Source of the DNA: Bin5 sp965200615
GTDB lineage: Bacteria; Chloroflexota; Anaerolineae; Caldilineales; Caldilineaceae
Assembly (NCBI GenBank): GCA_965200615.1
Contig: OZ241377.1
Location: forward strand, 4,278,001-4,342,000
Length of the DNA: 64,000 nucleotides
Direction: 5' to 3'
The notes beneath the pieces were generated by a model. That model searched no databases, had not been told where the DNA came from, and saw nothing but the letters and a program-made list of their open reading frames with translations. The translations under genes and the position numbers were made by a program. Shown piece after piece: positions 9,567 to 18,281 of this stretch. Every line of letters begins with the position of its first letter. Positions within the stretch are counted from its first letter, which is position 1.

Positions 9567-10517
9567 ATGGCGACCCTTCAAGATCACATCGCCGCAACTT
9601 CGGCGCGAACACGGCAGCGACCGTGGTATCACCTGAACGGCGAAGAGCGTTTGGCGTGGCTGCTCGTCCTGCCCTGGATCATCGGATTCGTTGCCTTCCA
9701 GCTGGGTCCGATGCTGGCCTCCCTGGGGCTCTCCTTAACCGAGTGGCGCATGTTTACGCCGCCGAAATTCATTGGAGTGGCGAACTACGCCGAAATGATT
9801 TCCGGCGATCCTCTCGTATTTCAGGCATTTAAAGTTACCACGATTTACTCAATCACATCCGTTCCCTTGCGGATTGCGATAGGCGTTCTCGTTGCCCTGT
9901 TGCTAAACGCCAGCATTCGCGGGCTGGCATTCATTCGCACAGTCTATTACCTGCCTGCAACGGTCAGCGGCGTGGCAGTGGCGATGGTCTGGCTGTTGAT
10001 ACTGAACGGTGATTTTGGTCTGCTAAACCGCGCGCTCGGCCTAATTGGAATCGAGGGTCCGTATTGGTTGACCGACACGCGAACCGTGCTGGCTTCCTTT
10101 GTCTTGATGAGTTTATGGGGCGTCGGCGCCGGCATCATCATCTACCTGGCCGGTCTGCAGGGCGTCCCCAATGAACTCTACGAAGCTGCAGAGGTTGACG
10201 GCGCCGGCGACTGGGTAAAGTTTTGGAAGATCACAATACCTATGATCTCTCCCGTTCTCTTCTTCCAGTTCGTTATCGGAATGATCGACGCGCTGCAGGA
10301 GTTTGCCGGCCCATTTATCATGACGCAAGGCGGTCCCGGGAACGCCAGCCTGTTCGTAATGCTCTACCTGTTCAGGCAGGGCTTCGAGTTCTTCCAAATG
10401 GGATATGCCTCCGCGCTGGCCTGGGTTCTCTTCGTTTACATCATGCTGCTGACCCTGTTCATCATCCGCTCATCTGCAGTTTGGGTCTACTACGAAGGGG
10501 AAGTCAAGGGAAACTAA
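9567..10517 (+). CDS. Sugar ABC transporter permease, MalF/UgpA type
   Basis: 316 residues with six hydrophobic helices. The conserved cytoplasmic loop reads E-A-A-x-x-D-G-A-G (YEAAEVDGAGDWVKFWKI), the EAA motif through which MalF-type permeases engage the ATPase. N-terminal WLLVLPWIIGFVAF and LTEWRMFTPPKFIGVANY are typical of the carbohydrate uptake family 1 permeases. It is the first gene of a permease-permease-binding protein-sulfatase run, with the next start 3 bases after its stop. No ATPase gene lies in the cluster, so a shared MsmX/UgpC-type ATPase is probably encoded elsewhere. The substrate is inferred only from the sulfatase downstream. Confidence 0.9.
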   Translation: MATLQDHIAATSARTRQRPWYHLNGEERLAWLLVLPWIIGFVAFQLGPMLASLGLSLTEWRMFTPPKFIGVANYAEMISGDPLVFQAFKVTTIYSITSVPLRIAIGVLVALLLNASIRGLAFIRTVYYLPATVSGVAVAMVWLLILNGDFGLLNRALGLIGIEGPYWLTDTRTVLASFVLMSLWGVGAGIIIYLAGLQGVPNELYEAAEVDGAGDWVKFWKITIPMISPVLFFQFVIGMIDALQEFAGPFIMTQGGPGNASLFVMLYLFRQGFEFFQMGYASALAWVLFVYIMLLTLFIIRSSAVWVYYEGEVKGN

Positions 10518-10520
10518 GCG

Positions 10521-11381
10521 ATGGTCGTACGCTCAATCAGCGGGAGCCAGAGCCGCTACCGAGCCTTCAAGATAGCATTTATCTATATTGCCCTGGCAGT
10601 CGGAATGGTCATTGTAATCCTGCCTTTTCTGTGGATGGTATCCACTTCTCTGAAGACGCCGGCCGACATCTTCAAGATTCCTACGGTATGGATCCCTAAT
10701 CCAATTGTATGGGCAAACTATCCAAACGCCATGACGATTCTGCCCTTCGGACGCTTTATTCTCAACACGGCCAAAATCACCGGACTGGCGGTGGTGGGCG
10801 CCACGCTTTCCGGTTCGCTTGCCGCGTTTGCCTTCGCACGCCTTCGCTGGAGAGGACGCAACTTCATGTTCGTGCTGGTCCTCTCCACGCTCATGCTACC
10901 GTTCCAGGTAATTATGATTCCCCAGTTCATTCTCTTTCGCGAGCTCGAGTGGCTGGACACCTATTTGCCTCTGGTCGTACCGGCTTTCTTTGGGGGCAGC
11001 GCCTTCAACATCTTTCTGCTGCGCCAGTATTTCATGACGATTTCGCCTGAGCTGGACGATGCCGCCATAATCGATGGTTGCAGCCGCTTCGGCGTCTACT
11101 GGCGAATCATACTTCCCCTTTCAAAGGCGGCCTTGATGACCGTCGTGATATTTATCGTTCAGAACCGCTGGCAGAGCTTCCTGGTGCCTCTCATTTATCT
11201 GTTCGACCAGAAAAAGTACACGCTGGCGCTGGGCTTGCGACTGTTCCAGGACCAGTATACGACGGAATGGGAGTTAATGATGGCCGCGGCAACTGTGAGT
11301 ATGATTCCGGTGCTCCTGGTCTTCTATTACGGGCAGCGATACTTCATACAGGGAGTCGTGTTTACGGGAGTTAAGGGGTAG
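10521..11381 (+). CDS. Sugar ABC transporter permease, MalG/UgpE type
   Basis: 286 residues, six helices, starting 3 bases after the MalF-type gene. The WMVSTSLKTPADIFKIP segment after the first helix and the loop LDDAAIIDGCSRFGVYWRIILPL (the EAA motif, here DDAAIIDG) mark the MalG-type partner of carbohydrate importers. It forms the membrane channel with the preceding permease. A purine-rich AAGGGAAAC lies before the start. Translation is probably coupled because of the tight spacing. Confidence 0.9.
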   Translation: MVVRSISGSQSRYRAFKIAFIYIALAVGMVIVILPFLWMVSTSLKTPADIFKIPTVWIPNPIVWANYPNAMTILPFGRFILNTAKITGLAVVGATLSGSLAAFAFARLRWRGRNFMFVLVLSTLMLPFQVIMIPQFILFRELEWLDTYLPLVVPAFFGGSAFNIFLLRQYFMTISPELDDAAIIDGCSRFGVYWRIILPLSKAALMTVVIFIVQNRWQSFLVPLIYLFDQKKYTLALGLRLFQDQYTTEWELMMAAATVSMIPVLLVFYYGQRYFIQGVVFTGVKG

Positions 11382-11439
11382 TCGCGCACCGGCCTAGTGC
11401 TGCGATAGAGCCAGAACGCTATTCAACAAGGAGAAAAGA

Positions 11440-12786
11440 ATGATGTCCAATCAGATGACTCGCCGCAGGTTTCTACGCAATGCCGGTCTTGGCGCCGGCT
11501 CCGCATTCATGCTGGCAGCGTGCCAGCCAATGGCTGCCGAACAGGCTGGAGATGACGGCGCCGCCGCGCCGGCAGCGGAACCGGTTTCCATCATTTCGAT
11601 GACGTGGGGGCGGGCCGAAATGATGGAAGATGTGGCCGCGGCCTTCGTCGAAAGCAATGACGGTGCGATTGCCGTTGAAAACCAGACGTTAGGCTGGGGC
11701 GACTACTGGACCAAGCTGAATACTTTGTACGCCTCCGGGTCCCCGCCGGACTCTGCCTGGACGCACACGGCCTGGGTGCGGCCCCATGCCGTGCTCGGCG
11801 CGATCGAAGATCTGAATCCCCGCATCGATGCTTCGCCCGAGTTTCCCGACGACTGGTATGAATCCGTTTGGGGGCTGTTCACTTTTGAGGGCGGACAGTA
11901 CGGCACCAGTTGGGACGTTGGCGTGCAGGGGATTTGGTTCAACCGCACTCTGTATGAGGCGGCCGGCCTCACCGGTCCGGGCGTGGGCTCGACCTATGCG
12001 GATCTTCTGGAGGCCAGTCTTGCGCTGACCACAGACCGCGAAGGCAACCATCCCCAGGACGACGGTTTCAATAAGCGGGAGGTAGCGGTCTGGGGCATGT
12101 CGAACATGGTAGACAACTGGGTCAACGAGATCCGACCACAGGCGGTGGCCTGGGGGACGGATGTATTCAATGAAGATGAAACCGAGTGTATCGTCAACTC
12201 CGAGGCGACGGTCGAGTTCCTCAACTGGTACCTCGACGCCATACAGACCCACCAGGTGCATCCCTCAGCCGATCTGATCGAGGGCCTGGGGAACCTGTTC
12301 GTTTCGGGCAGTTCGGCTCTGATTTCCACCTTCCCCGGCATCATCGACCAGTTCGACGGCTCGTTCGAGTGGGAGATTTCCCCGTACCCGATGGGAGGAG
12401 ACAGTGGAGCGCATACCCTCAATGTCGGCGGTTCCGCGTTCTCGATCCCGTCCGAAAGCCCGCACCCGGAGGAGGCTTGGGCGTGGCTGGAGTACAACGC
12501 TGGCGAGGAAGCACACCGAATCTGGGCAAGCACAGGGATAATCAATGCTCGCCGGTCCACGTCAAAGTATGTGTTGGAGCAGCTCGATGTACCTGACACC
12601 TTTGTGGAGTTCTACATGGACCGCATCGACGAGTTCGGCGTGCCGGTGTGGCAGCACAAGAACCGGGCACAGATCAACACTGCTCTGACAGCCGCGTTCG
12701 AGCTGGTCTGGTTGGGCGACCGTACGGTGGAAGATGCCGCCAACGCCGTGAAGGCAGAGGTCGATGAACTGCTGGCCGACGCTTGA
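11440..12786 (+). CDS. Sugar ABC transporter substrate-binding lipoprotein
   Basis: 448 residues; AGGAG lies before the ATG at 11440. The N-terminus has a twin-arginine stretch (TRRRFLRNAG, residues 7-16), a hydrophobic run and lipobox LAAC with Cys28, so it should be exported by Tat and lipid-anchored. An Ala/Glu-rich linker follows, then the two-lobe fold of family 1 extracellular solute-binding proteins (SIISMTWGRAEMMEDV near the start, GGSAFSIPSESPHPEEAWAWLEY in the second lobe). It captures the sugar for the two permeases encoded just upstream. The placement last in the transporter operon, followed by a strong hairpin, suggests higher transcript abundance for this gene. The ligand is unknown. 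Confidence 0.88.
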   Translation: MMSNQMTRRRFLRNAGLGAGSAFMLAACQPMAAEQAGDDGAAAPAAEPVSIISMTWGRAEMMEDVAAAFVESNDGAIAVENQTLGWGDYWTKLNTLYASGSPPDSAWTHTAWVRPHAVLGAIEDLNPRIDASPEFPDDWYESVWGLFTFEGGQYGTSWDVGVQGIWFNRTLYEAAGLTGPGVGSTYADLLEASLALTTDREGNHPQDDGFNKREVAVWGMSNMVDNWVNEIRPQAVAWGTDVFNEDETECIVNSEATVEFLNWYLDAIQTHQVHPSADLIEGLGNLFVSGSSALISTFPGIIDQFDGSFEWEISPYPMGGDSGAHTLNVGGSAFSIPSESPHPEEAWAWLEYNAGEEAHRIWASTGIINARRSTSKYVLEQLDVPDTFVEFYMDRIDEFGVPVWQHKNRAQINTALTAAFELVWLGDRTVEDAANAVKAEVDELLADA

Positions 12787-12903
12787 TCCAGGTCCCGGTT
12801 CTTTCTCTTCGCAGGACCGGAAAGTTGGAGAGTAACCTGCCCTCTCGCGTTGGAACAAGCAACCCCTTTTTTCAGTCTTGAGTTTCACGGCCGTCCAACC
12901 GAT

Positions 12904-12937
12904 ACACCCCCTTGCAGGCCTTTCTGCCAGGGGGTGT
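12904..12937 (+). terminator. Strong hairpin between binding protein and sulfatase
   Basis: ACACCCCCT (12904-12912) pairs perfectly with AGGGGGTGT (12929-12937); inside, GCAG pairs with CTGC around GCCTTT, with one T/C mismatch. There is no long T-run, so it more likely protects the 3' end of the binding-protein message or attenuates reading into the sulfatase than stops it fully. Confidence 0.55.
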
Positions 12938-12963
12938 GTTGCTTCCAAAGAAGAGGATCAATC

Positions 12964-14376
12964 ATGACCCAGGGAAGCCGCCCCAATATTCTTCTGATCA
13001 TGGCCGATGATCATGCGCCTGCCGCATTTTCCACCTACGGCAGCAAGCTGAACAGCACGCCAAATCTGGACCGCATCGCCGCCGAAGGGCTGCGGTTGGA
13101 CCGTTGCTTCTGCACAAACGCGATCTGTACGCCGGCGCGGGCGTCAGTTCATACCGGGAAGTACAGCCACATGACTGGCATCAAAACTCTGAACGACGTC
13201 ATAGACCACACGCAGGAGACGACCGTCGGAATGTTGCTGCACGATGCCGGCTACCAGACAGCATTCATGGGCAAGTGGCATCTGGGGCACGGAGGGAACA
13301 GCGACCCCGCCGGCTACAGTTTCTGGAGCGTTCTGCCGGTGCAGGGCAAATACTATGACCCGGAATTGAGAGAAATGGGTGAAACGATCACCGAGAGAGG
13401 TTATGTTACCGACCTTCTTACCGATAAGGCGTTGGACTGGCTGTCACAACGGGACGAGGGGCGCCCCTTCTTTCTGGTGTGCGCGCACAAGGCTCCGCAC
13501 GACCCTTTCCAACCCCACCCCAAACACAAGGACCTCTTTGCGGCCGAACCTATTCCCGAGCCTGCAACCTTTCACGATACTTACGAGAATCGGGCGGCCG
13601 CCGCGGGTATGGCAACCGAAAAAGTGGCGCTGATGCATTTGAAAAACCACATACCAGACCCGGTTCCCGAGGGATTGTCCGAAGGGGAGCAGAAAGCGTG
13701 GAACTATCAAAGCTACATGCGCAACTACCTTCGATGCGTCGCCTCAATCGACGAAAATGTAGGCAGGCTATTGGACTTTCTGGACGAGAATCAACTGGCC
13801 GAGGACACAATTGTCATTTACACATCGGACCACGGATTCTTTCTGGGCGACCATGGATGGTATGACAAGCGATTCATGTACGAAGAGTCGATTCGTATTC
13901 CTTTCCTGATGCGCTTCCCTCGCTCCGTTCAGGCCGGCATTACAAGTGACTGCATCGCGCTGAATGTAGATTTTGCGCCAACCATTCTCGACTACGCCGG
14001 TTTGCCCGTCCCCACGGACATGCAAGGGCGTAGCCTGCGGCCACTCGCTGTCGGCCGACCGCCTTCCGACTGGCGGACGTCGATGTACTACCGTTACTGG
14101 ATGCACTTGGCGCACTTCAACATTCCGGCACACTACGGCATCCGCACCGAGCGCCATAAGCTGATCTACTATTACGGGGAAGCCCTGGGCAGCGCCGGCG
14201 CCATCAATGAGCCTACCCCGCCGGAGTGGGAGCTGTTTGACCTTGAAGCGGATCCGCAGGAAATGAAAAACATCTACCACAACCCGGGCAGCGCCGACCT
14301 GGTCGCAGAGTTGAAAACCGATCTCATGCGGCTGCAGAGCAGATTGGGGGACGCTCCCTGCGAAAGCGAATCGTGA
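12964..14376 (+). CDS. Formylglycine-dependent sulfatase
   Basis: 470 residues from ATG 12964 with AGAGGA before it; the frame is open upstream to 12850 but that part looks non-coding. Near the N-terminus RPNILLIMADD supplies the two metal aspartates (15-16), and CTPAR at 55-59 is the C-x-P-x-R signature whose cysteine is converted to formylglycine. GKWHLGH and YTSDHG provide further active-site residues, so all key positions are present. No signal peptide is evident, so it probably acts in the cytoplasm on imported sulfated sugars or sulfate esters. It follows the sugar ABC genes after 177 bases and a hairpin, which suggests that the imported sugar is sulfated. The nearest functional classes are choline-sulfatase-like and heparan/mucin sulfatases; I cannot choose. 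Confidence 0.88.
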   Translation: MTQGSRPNILLIMADDHAPAAFSTYGSKLNSTPNLDRIAAEGLRLDRCFCTNAICTPARASVHTGKYSHMTGIKTLNDVIDHTQETTVGMLLHDAGYQTAFMGKWHLGHGGNSDPAGYSFWSVLPVQGKYYDPELREMGETITERGYVTDLLTDKALDWLSQRDEGRPFFLVCAHKAPHDPFQPHPKHKDLFAAEPIPEPATFHDTYENRAAAAGMATEKVALMHLKNHIPDPVPEGLSEGEQKAWNYQSYMRNYLRCVASIDENVGRLLDFLDENQLAEDTIVIYTSDHGFFLGDHGWYDKRFMYEESIRIPFLMRFPRSVQAGITSDCIALNVDFAPTILDYAGLPVPTDMQGRSLRPLAVGRPPSDWRTSMYYRYWMHLAHFNIPAHYGIRTERHKLIYYYGEALGSAGAINEPTPPEWELFDLEADPQEMKNIYHNPGSADLVAELKTDLMRLQSRLGDAPCESES

Positions 14377-14389
14377 CTTCCGCGATTCG
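14367..14389. terminator. Inverted repeat at the end of the sulfatase gene
   Basis: CGAATCG (14367-14373) and CGATTCG (14383-14389) form a 7-bp stem across the sulfatase stop codon, facing the convergent dehydrogenase end at 14415. No T-run follows. Confidence 0.3.
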
Positions 14390-14414
14390 GCTCGGACGAT
14401 ATTGCCTTGGCGAC

Positions 14415-15386
14415 TCAGGAAGAATCCGCAGTCAGGCCCTCTTTGAGACGGTGGATTTCCACAAGCCCAGTGTCGCGATAGCGGGCGAGCTGAGCGGATG
14501 AGAGACCTGCTACCGACTCGTGAACATCTCGCACAATCCGGTCAACCAGTTCGTCGGTCAATTTGGGCTCTCCCAGAGTGCGCCAGCGCGCTTCCTGCGT
14601 CGGCCCCAGGTGGCGCATATAGTGCTCGATGCCCTCAGCTCCGCCAGCCAGGTGGTAGGTGGTAAACGGCCCTTGCAGCGCCCAGCGAAGACCCGGACCT
14701 TGTGTAATCACCTCGTCGATATCCCCAACGGTTGAGATACCTTCGGCCACCAGATGGACCGCCTCGCGGAAGAGGGCAGCCGCGAGCCGGTTGGCGATAT
14801 GGCCGTAGGCCTCCCTTTTCATCAGCACCGGCGCCTTGCCGATGGCCCGGTAGAACTCCATCGCCCAGGCCAGCGCCTCCGGAGCGGTGCGCTCGCCTCC
14901 TGAAACTTCCACGAGAGGAATCAGATGAGGGGGGTTGAATGGATGGCCGACAATTAGCCTTTGAGGCTGTTCAGCATTCCGCTGAATGTCGGTTGGAATC
15001 AAGGCTGTGGCGCTGCTGCTCACGATCACCTGCGGTCCAATTACAGACTCCAGGACTCCAAGCGCCTCCCGTTTCAGTTCCAGCCTCTCCGGCACACTCT
15101 CCTGCACGAATTGGGCCGCAGCGAGCTCGTCGCCAATGCTTGCCGAGAACTGCAGTCGACCCGTACCGGCGAGAGTTGGATAACCGATGCTTTCCAACGC
15201 TGGCATCATCCCGTCAACTGCCCGACGCAGCTCCCTTTCGTCAACAACCGGATCAGCTGCCATTACATCCAGTCCGTTTGCCAGGAAACAGGCTACCCAA
15301 CTTGCTCCTATGGTCCCCGCGCCGATCACGGCTACTTTCCGGATCTGGTCAACCGGTACTGGCGTCACTTCTGGGCGCTGGCGCAT
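14415..15386 (-). CDS. 3-hydroxyacyl-CoA-dehydrogenase-fold enzyme, L-carnitine dehydrogenase-like
   Basis: 323 residues. The N-terminal NAD-binding fold carries VAVIGAGTIGASW (18-30). The middle has the 3-hydroxyacyl dehydrogenase active-site segment GHPFNPPHLIPLVEV with its catalytic His, and the C-terminal helical domain has GHIANRLAAALFREA, then GPGLRWALQGPF and HLAGGAEGIEHY. The HIANR...GPGLRWA...HLAGG pattern is closer to L-carnitine dehydrogenase (oxidising L-carnitine to 3-dehydrocarnitine) than to fatty-acid FadB. It is the last gene of the long minus-strand block, 131 bases after an aminotransferase and downstream of a Liv-type transporter. A carnitine or other 3-hydroxy-acid substrate is inferred, not proven. 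Confidence 0.75.
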   Translation of the reverse strand: MRQRPEVTPVPVDQIRKVAVIGAGTIGASWVACFLANGLDVMAADPVVDERELRRAVDGMMPALESIGYPTLAGTGRLQFSASIGDELAAAQFVQESVPERLELKREALGVLESVIGPQVIVSSSATALIPTDIQRNAEQPQRLIVGHPFNPPHLIPLVEVSGGERTAPEALAWAMEFYRAIGKAPVLMKREAYGHIANRLAAALFREAVHLVAEGISTVGDIDEVITQGPGLRWALQGPFTTYHLAGGAEGIEHYMRHLGPTQEARWRTLGEPKLTDELVDRIVRDVHESVAGLSSAQLARYRDTGLVEIHRLKEGLTADSS

Positions 15387-15517
15387 TTCAAGTTCCTGTC
15401 TGGACGGTTCGAAACATTTTCTGGCGCGTTATGCGATTCGAACGCTACCACGGCATGTTCTCGCCGGAGAGATCAGTCGCTGGACGAGGGATTGCGCTGG
15501 GAAGGGCCACTGCGGAA

Positions 15518-16819
15518 TCAGGGGGCTTGCAGCGAGGACAGAAAGCTACCCAAGCGGGCAAGCAGTTCGTTCATTCCAGGGTGGTGGTCCCTCAGCAGAG
15601 TTTCTTCGCCTATCCCACTGTCTGACCGTTCGATCATCTTCGCCGCTTTTTCGTCCGTTTCCAGGTCGACGTAGCTTGTCGATAGACGCAGAGAGAGCTC
15701 TGAATCCGGCGTACCAAAATCCGAACCTGGCAATGTTGCGATCTGAAACTCGTCCAAAAGGACTCTTGCCAGGTCGACAGAGGTGTGGACCCCGCGCGCA
15801 GACAACTGCTTGCGCCACTGGTCGAAATTGGGAAACAGATAGAAGGCCCCCATTGGCTCGGCGCAAGGCACGTCCAGTTCGCAGAGGCCCCGCCAGAGGA
15901 AACGGGTGCGAGCGGCGTGAAGCGCCGTACATTTTCCGATGTATGCCGACAGGTCGGCATCGCCGGCGTAGGCGGTAATTGCGGCATATTGGATCGGCGC
16001 CGATGCAGTCGACCAGAGTTCGCTTCCGATTTTGGCGGCGGCCTGGAGCAGCTGTCGGCCACTTTCGCCGGGCGGCACGATGGCGATGCCCAGCCGCCAG
16101 CCCCCAAGCGAAAGATGCTTGCTCTTCCCACCAACTACTACCGTTCCCTCCGGGTAGAAGCGGCTGATGGAGACGTGCTCTCGCCCGAAGGCGGTCAGCG
16201 CGTAGATTTCGTCTGAAAGAACCAGGACGTTTTCTCGACGGCAGATGTCAGCAATCTCTTCCAAGTGGGCAGGCGCCAGCATCTGACCCGTTGGATTGCC
16301 GGGGCTATTCAAGATCAGAAGATGCTGGCCGTGCGGGGAGTTGTGCAGAAGACGCCGAAGCCTATCGGGATGCAGGTGGTGCCCGTCCTGGGGGCTGGCC
16401 GGAATGCGCAGAACCGGGCGGCTGAACAGGCGCGACTGCGGCTCGTAGCTCACCCAGGAAGGTGTAGGCAGAACGGTAGCCCCAGCAACGGCCATCTGGA
16501 ATGCAAAAAGGAGGGCTTTGCTGCCCGGCGCAACGATTACCTGTTCGGCTTTGACGTCGTGTCCTAACTGGCGGGAGTGAAAGTCTGCCACAGCCTGGCG
16601 GAGCTCGGGAAGCCCGGCGCCTGGCAGATAGCTCTGGCGAGAGGCGTGCTCAACCAGCGCGTTGACAATCTTTGGGTGCGCTGGGAAGCGGGACTCGCCG
16701 AAACCCAGGTGGTAGACTGTCCGGCCCTCGGCCCACAGCTGGCGAACACGTTCGTTGATAAACAGTGTGGGCGAGGGCGTTAGCCGGTCTTCCAGGGAAG
16801 GAGCGAGAGAGAATTTCAC
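15518..16819 (-). CDS. Class I/II pyridoxal-phosphate aminotransferase
   Basis: 433 residues. Landmarks: SYLPGAGLPELRQAV, LNSPGNPTGQML, LSDEIYALTAFG and the Schiff-base lysine in GGKSKHLSLGGWRLG. The SKHLSLGGWRLG segment and a long C-terminal extension separate it from the AspB and YbdL groups. It starts 32 bases after livF ends, so it is probably the next cistron of the Liv-type transporter operon and would process the imported amino compound. The substrate is not identifiable from sequence. All cofactor-binding residues I can see are present. Confidence 0.82.
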   Translation of the reverse strand: MKFSLAPSLEDRLTPSPTLFINERVRQLWAEGRTVYHLGFGESRFPAHPKIVNALVEHASRQSYLPGAGLPELRQAVADFHSRQLGHDVKAEQVIVAPGSKALLFAFQMAVAGATVLPTPSWVSYEPQSRLFSRPVLRIPASPQDGHHLHPDRLRRLLHNSPHGQHLLILNSPGNPTGQMLAPAHLEEIADICRRENVLVLSDEIYALTAFGREHVSISRFYPEGTVVVGGKSKHLSLGGWRLGIAIVPPGESGRQLLQAAAKIGSELWSTASAPIQYAAITAYAGDADLSAYIGKCTALHAARTRFLWRGLCELDVPCAEPMGAFYLFPNFDQWRKQLSARGVHTSVDLARVLLDEFQIATLPGSDFGTPDSELSLRLSTSYVDLETDEKAAKMIERSDSGIGEETLLRDHHPGMNELLARLGSFLSSLQAP

Positions 16820-16851
16820 AGGTGAGCGTTTAGAGTCTCTTGTCGGGAAAT

Positions 16852-17556
16852 TCAGCCGACCCAGAATGCCTTTTCGAGGTCGGTAAACTCTTCGGCCGGA
16901 CCTTGAAACTTGTTGCGGCCCAATTCCAGCACATAGACATAGTCGGCGATCTTCAGGGCGGAGCGAATCTCCTGGTCCACGAGCAGAATGGTCAGCCCCT
17001 CGCGATCTCGCAGATCGACAAGCATCTGATACACCTCTTCCGACAGCAGCTTGGCGAGCCCGGCTGTCGGCTCGTCCACCAGGATCAGCTTGGGGTCAGT
17101 CATCAACGTACGGCCGATTTCGACCATCCGCTGCATTCCGCCTGAGAGTTCGCCGGCGTTGGATTTGCGCCGCGGTTTCAGGTCGGGGAAGCGCTCGTAG
17201 TTCTCTTCGAGCTTTCGCTTGATGCGGCTTTTGTCATTCTTGAACGTCCACGCGCCCAGCTCCAGGTTTTCCTCCACCGACATGAAACGGAAGACGCCGG
17301 GCTGCTGAGGAATATAGGAGATTCCCATGTTGATGCGTTCGTGTGTCGGCACATCGATGATGTCCTGGTCATCGAGGCGGATCTGCCCCTGATTTGGTCG
17401 CAGGAAGCCGTAGACCGCTTTGAGCATGGTCGACTTACCGACGCCATTTGCACCGAGGACGGTTGTAATTTTGCCGCCCTCTGCCTGCATCGAGATGCCC
17501 TGAAGGATGTTCAGGTCGCGATAGTATCCCACATAGAGGTCGCTGACTGCCAGCAT
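16852..17556 (-). CDS. livF: Branched-chain amino acid/amide ABC transporter ATPase LivF
   Basis: 234 residues, the normal LivF length. Walker A is GANGVGKST, the ABC signature is LSGGMQRMVE and Walker B ends in LILVDEPTAGL; the H-loop region reads LLVDQEI, where LivF proteins carry Gln/Glu variants. Start and livG stop share a base (TAATG), so translation is coupled. It forms the ATPase pair with LivG under the LivH-LivM channel in the membrane. Confidence 0.93.
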   Translation of the reverse strand: MLAVSDLYVGYYRDLNILQGISMQAEGGKITTVLGANGVGKSTMLKAVYGFLRPNQGQIRLDDQDIIDVPTHERINMGISYIPQQPGVFRFMSVEENLELGAWTFKNDKSRIKRKLEENYERFPDLKPRRKSNAGELSGGMQRMVEIGRTLMTDPKLILVDEPTAGLAKLLSEEVYQMLVDLRDREGLTILLVDQEIRSALKIADYVYVLELGRNKFQGPAEEFTDLEKAFWVG

Positions 17557-18281
17557 TACTCTTCGTCCTCGCCCAGATAGGCCGCTTTCACCAGGGGATC
17601 TTCCCTCACCACCTCCGGGTCGCCGTCGGCTATGAGGTCACCGTAATTCAGCACAAGCAGGCGGCGGCTCAGCGTGAAGATCGTGTCCATATCGTGGCTG
17701 ATAATAATGAACGCCTTGCCCTGGGCATTTGTTTCCGTGATGTAGCGGTAGATCACTTCCATAAGCCTGGGGTGAACGCCGGCGAACGGTTCATCCAGAA
17801 TGATCATCTGGGGATCGAGCATGAGGAGGCGGCCCAGCTCCAACAGCTTCTGCTGGCCGCCTGAGAGCGCGCGGGCGTATTCGTTGCGCAGGTGGGCAAT
17901 CGTCAGAAACTCCAGGACCTCCTGCGCCTTCTCTTCGAAGTCACGCTGGCGGGCGGTCGCGCGCATGGCCATGGCCGGGATGAGCAGGTTTTCCAGTACA
18001 GTCATGCGGCGAAAGGCGCGTGTGACCTGAAAGGTTCGACCCAGACCGGCCCTGGCGACGCCATAGGGTGGACGCGTATCGATTCTCTCCCCGTTCATGT
18101 AGACTGTGCCGCTCGACGGCTTGAGCGCGCCGTCAAGGATGTTGGTCAGGGTGGTCTTTCCGGCGCCGTTTGGGCCGATGAGACCGATCAGCTCGGGCCC
18201 TTGGACGGTGAAGGAGACGTCCTTCAGGACCTCCAGGCCGCCGAAGTTCTTGAAGATGCTGTTAGCGGTCAGATTCAACAT
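17556..18281 (-). CDS. livG: Branched-chain amino acid/amide ABC transporter ATPase LivG
   Basis: 241 residues. Walker A GPNGAGKTT, signature LSGGQQKLLEL, Walker B MIILDEPFAG and switch histidine in IIISHDMD are all intact. LivG-specific features such as GLGRTFQVTRAF after the Q-loop support the name. Its start overlaps the end of livM by 20 bases and its stop shares a base with livF, so the four membrane and ATPase genes are one tight operon. Confidence 0.93.
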   Translation of the reverse strand: MLNLTANSIFKNFGGLEVLKDVSFTVQGPELIGLIGPNGAGKTTLTNILDGALKPSSGTVYMNGERIDTRPPYGVARAGLGRTFQVTRAFRRMTVLENLLIPAMAMRATARQRDFEEKAQEVLEFLTIAHLRNEYARALSGGQQKLLELGRLLMLDPQMIILDEPFAGVHPRLMEVIYRYITETNAQGKAFIIISHDMDTIFTLSRRLLVLNYGDLIADGDPEVVREDPLVKAAYLGEDEE

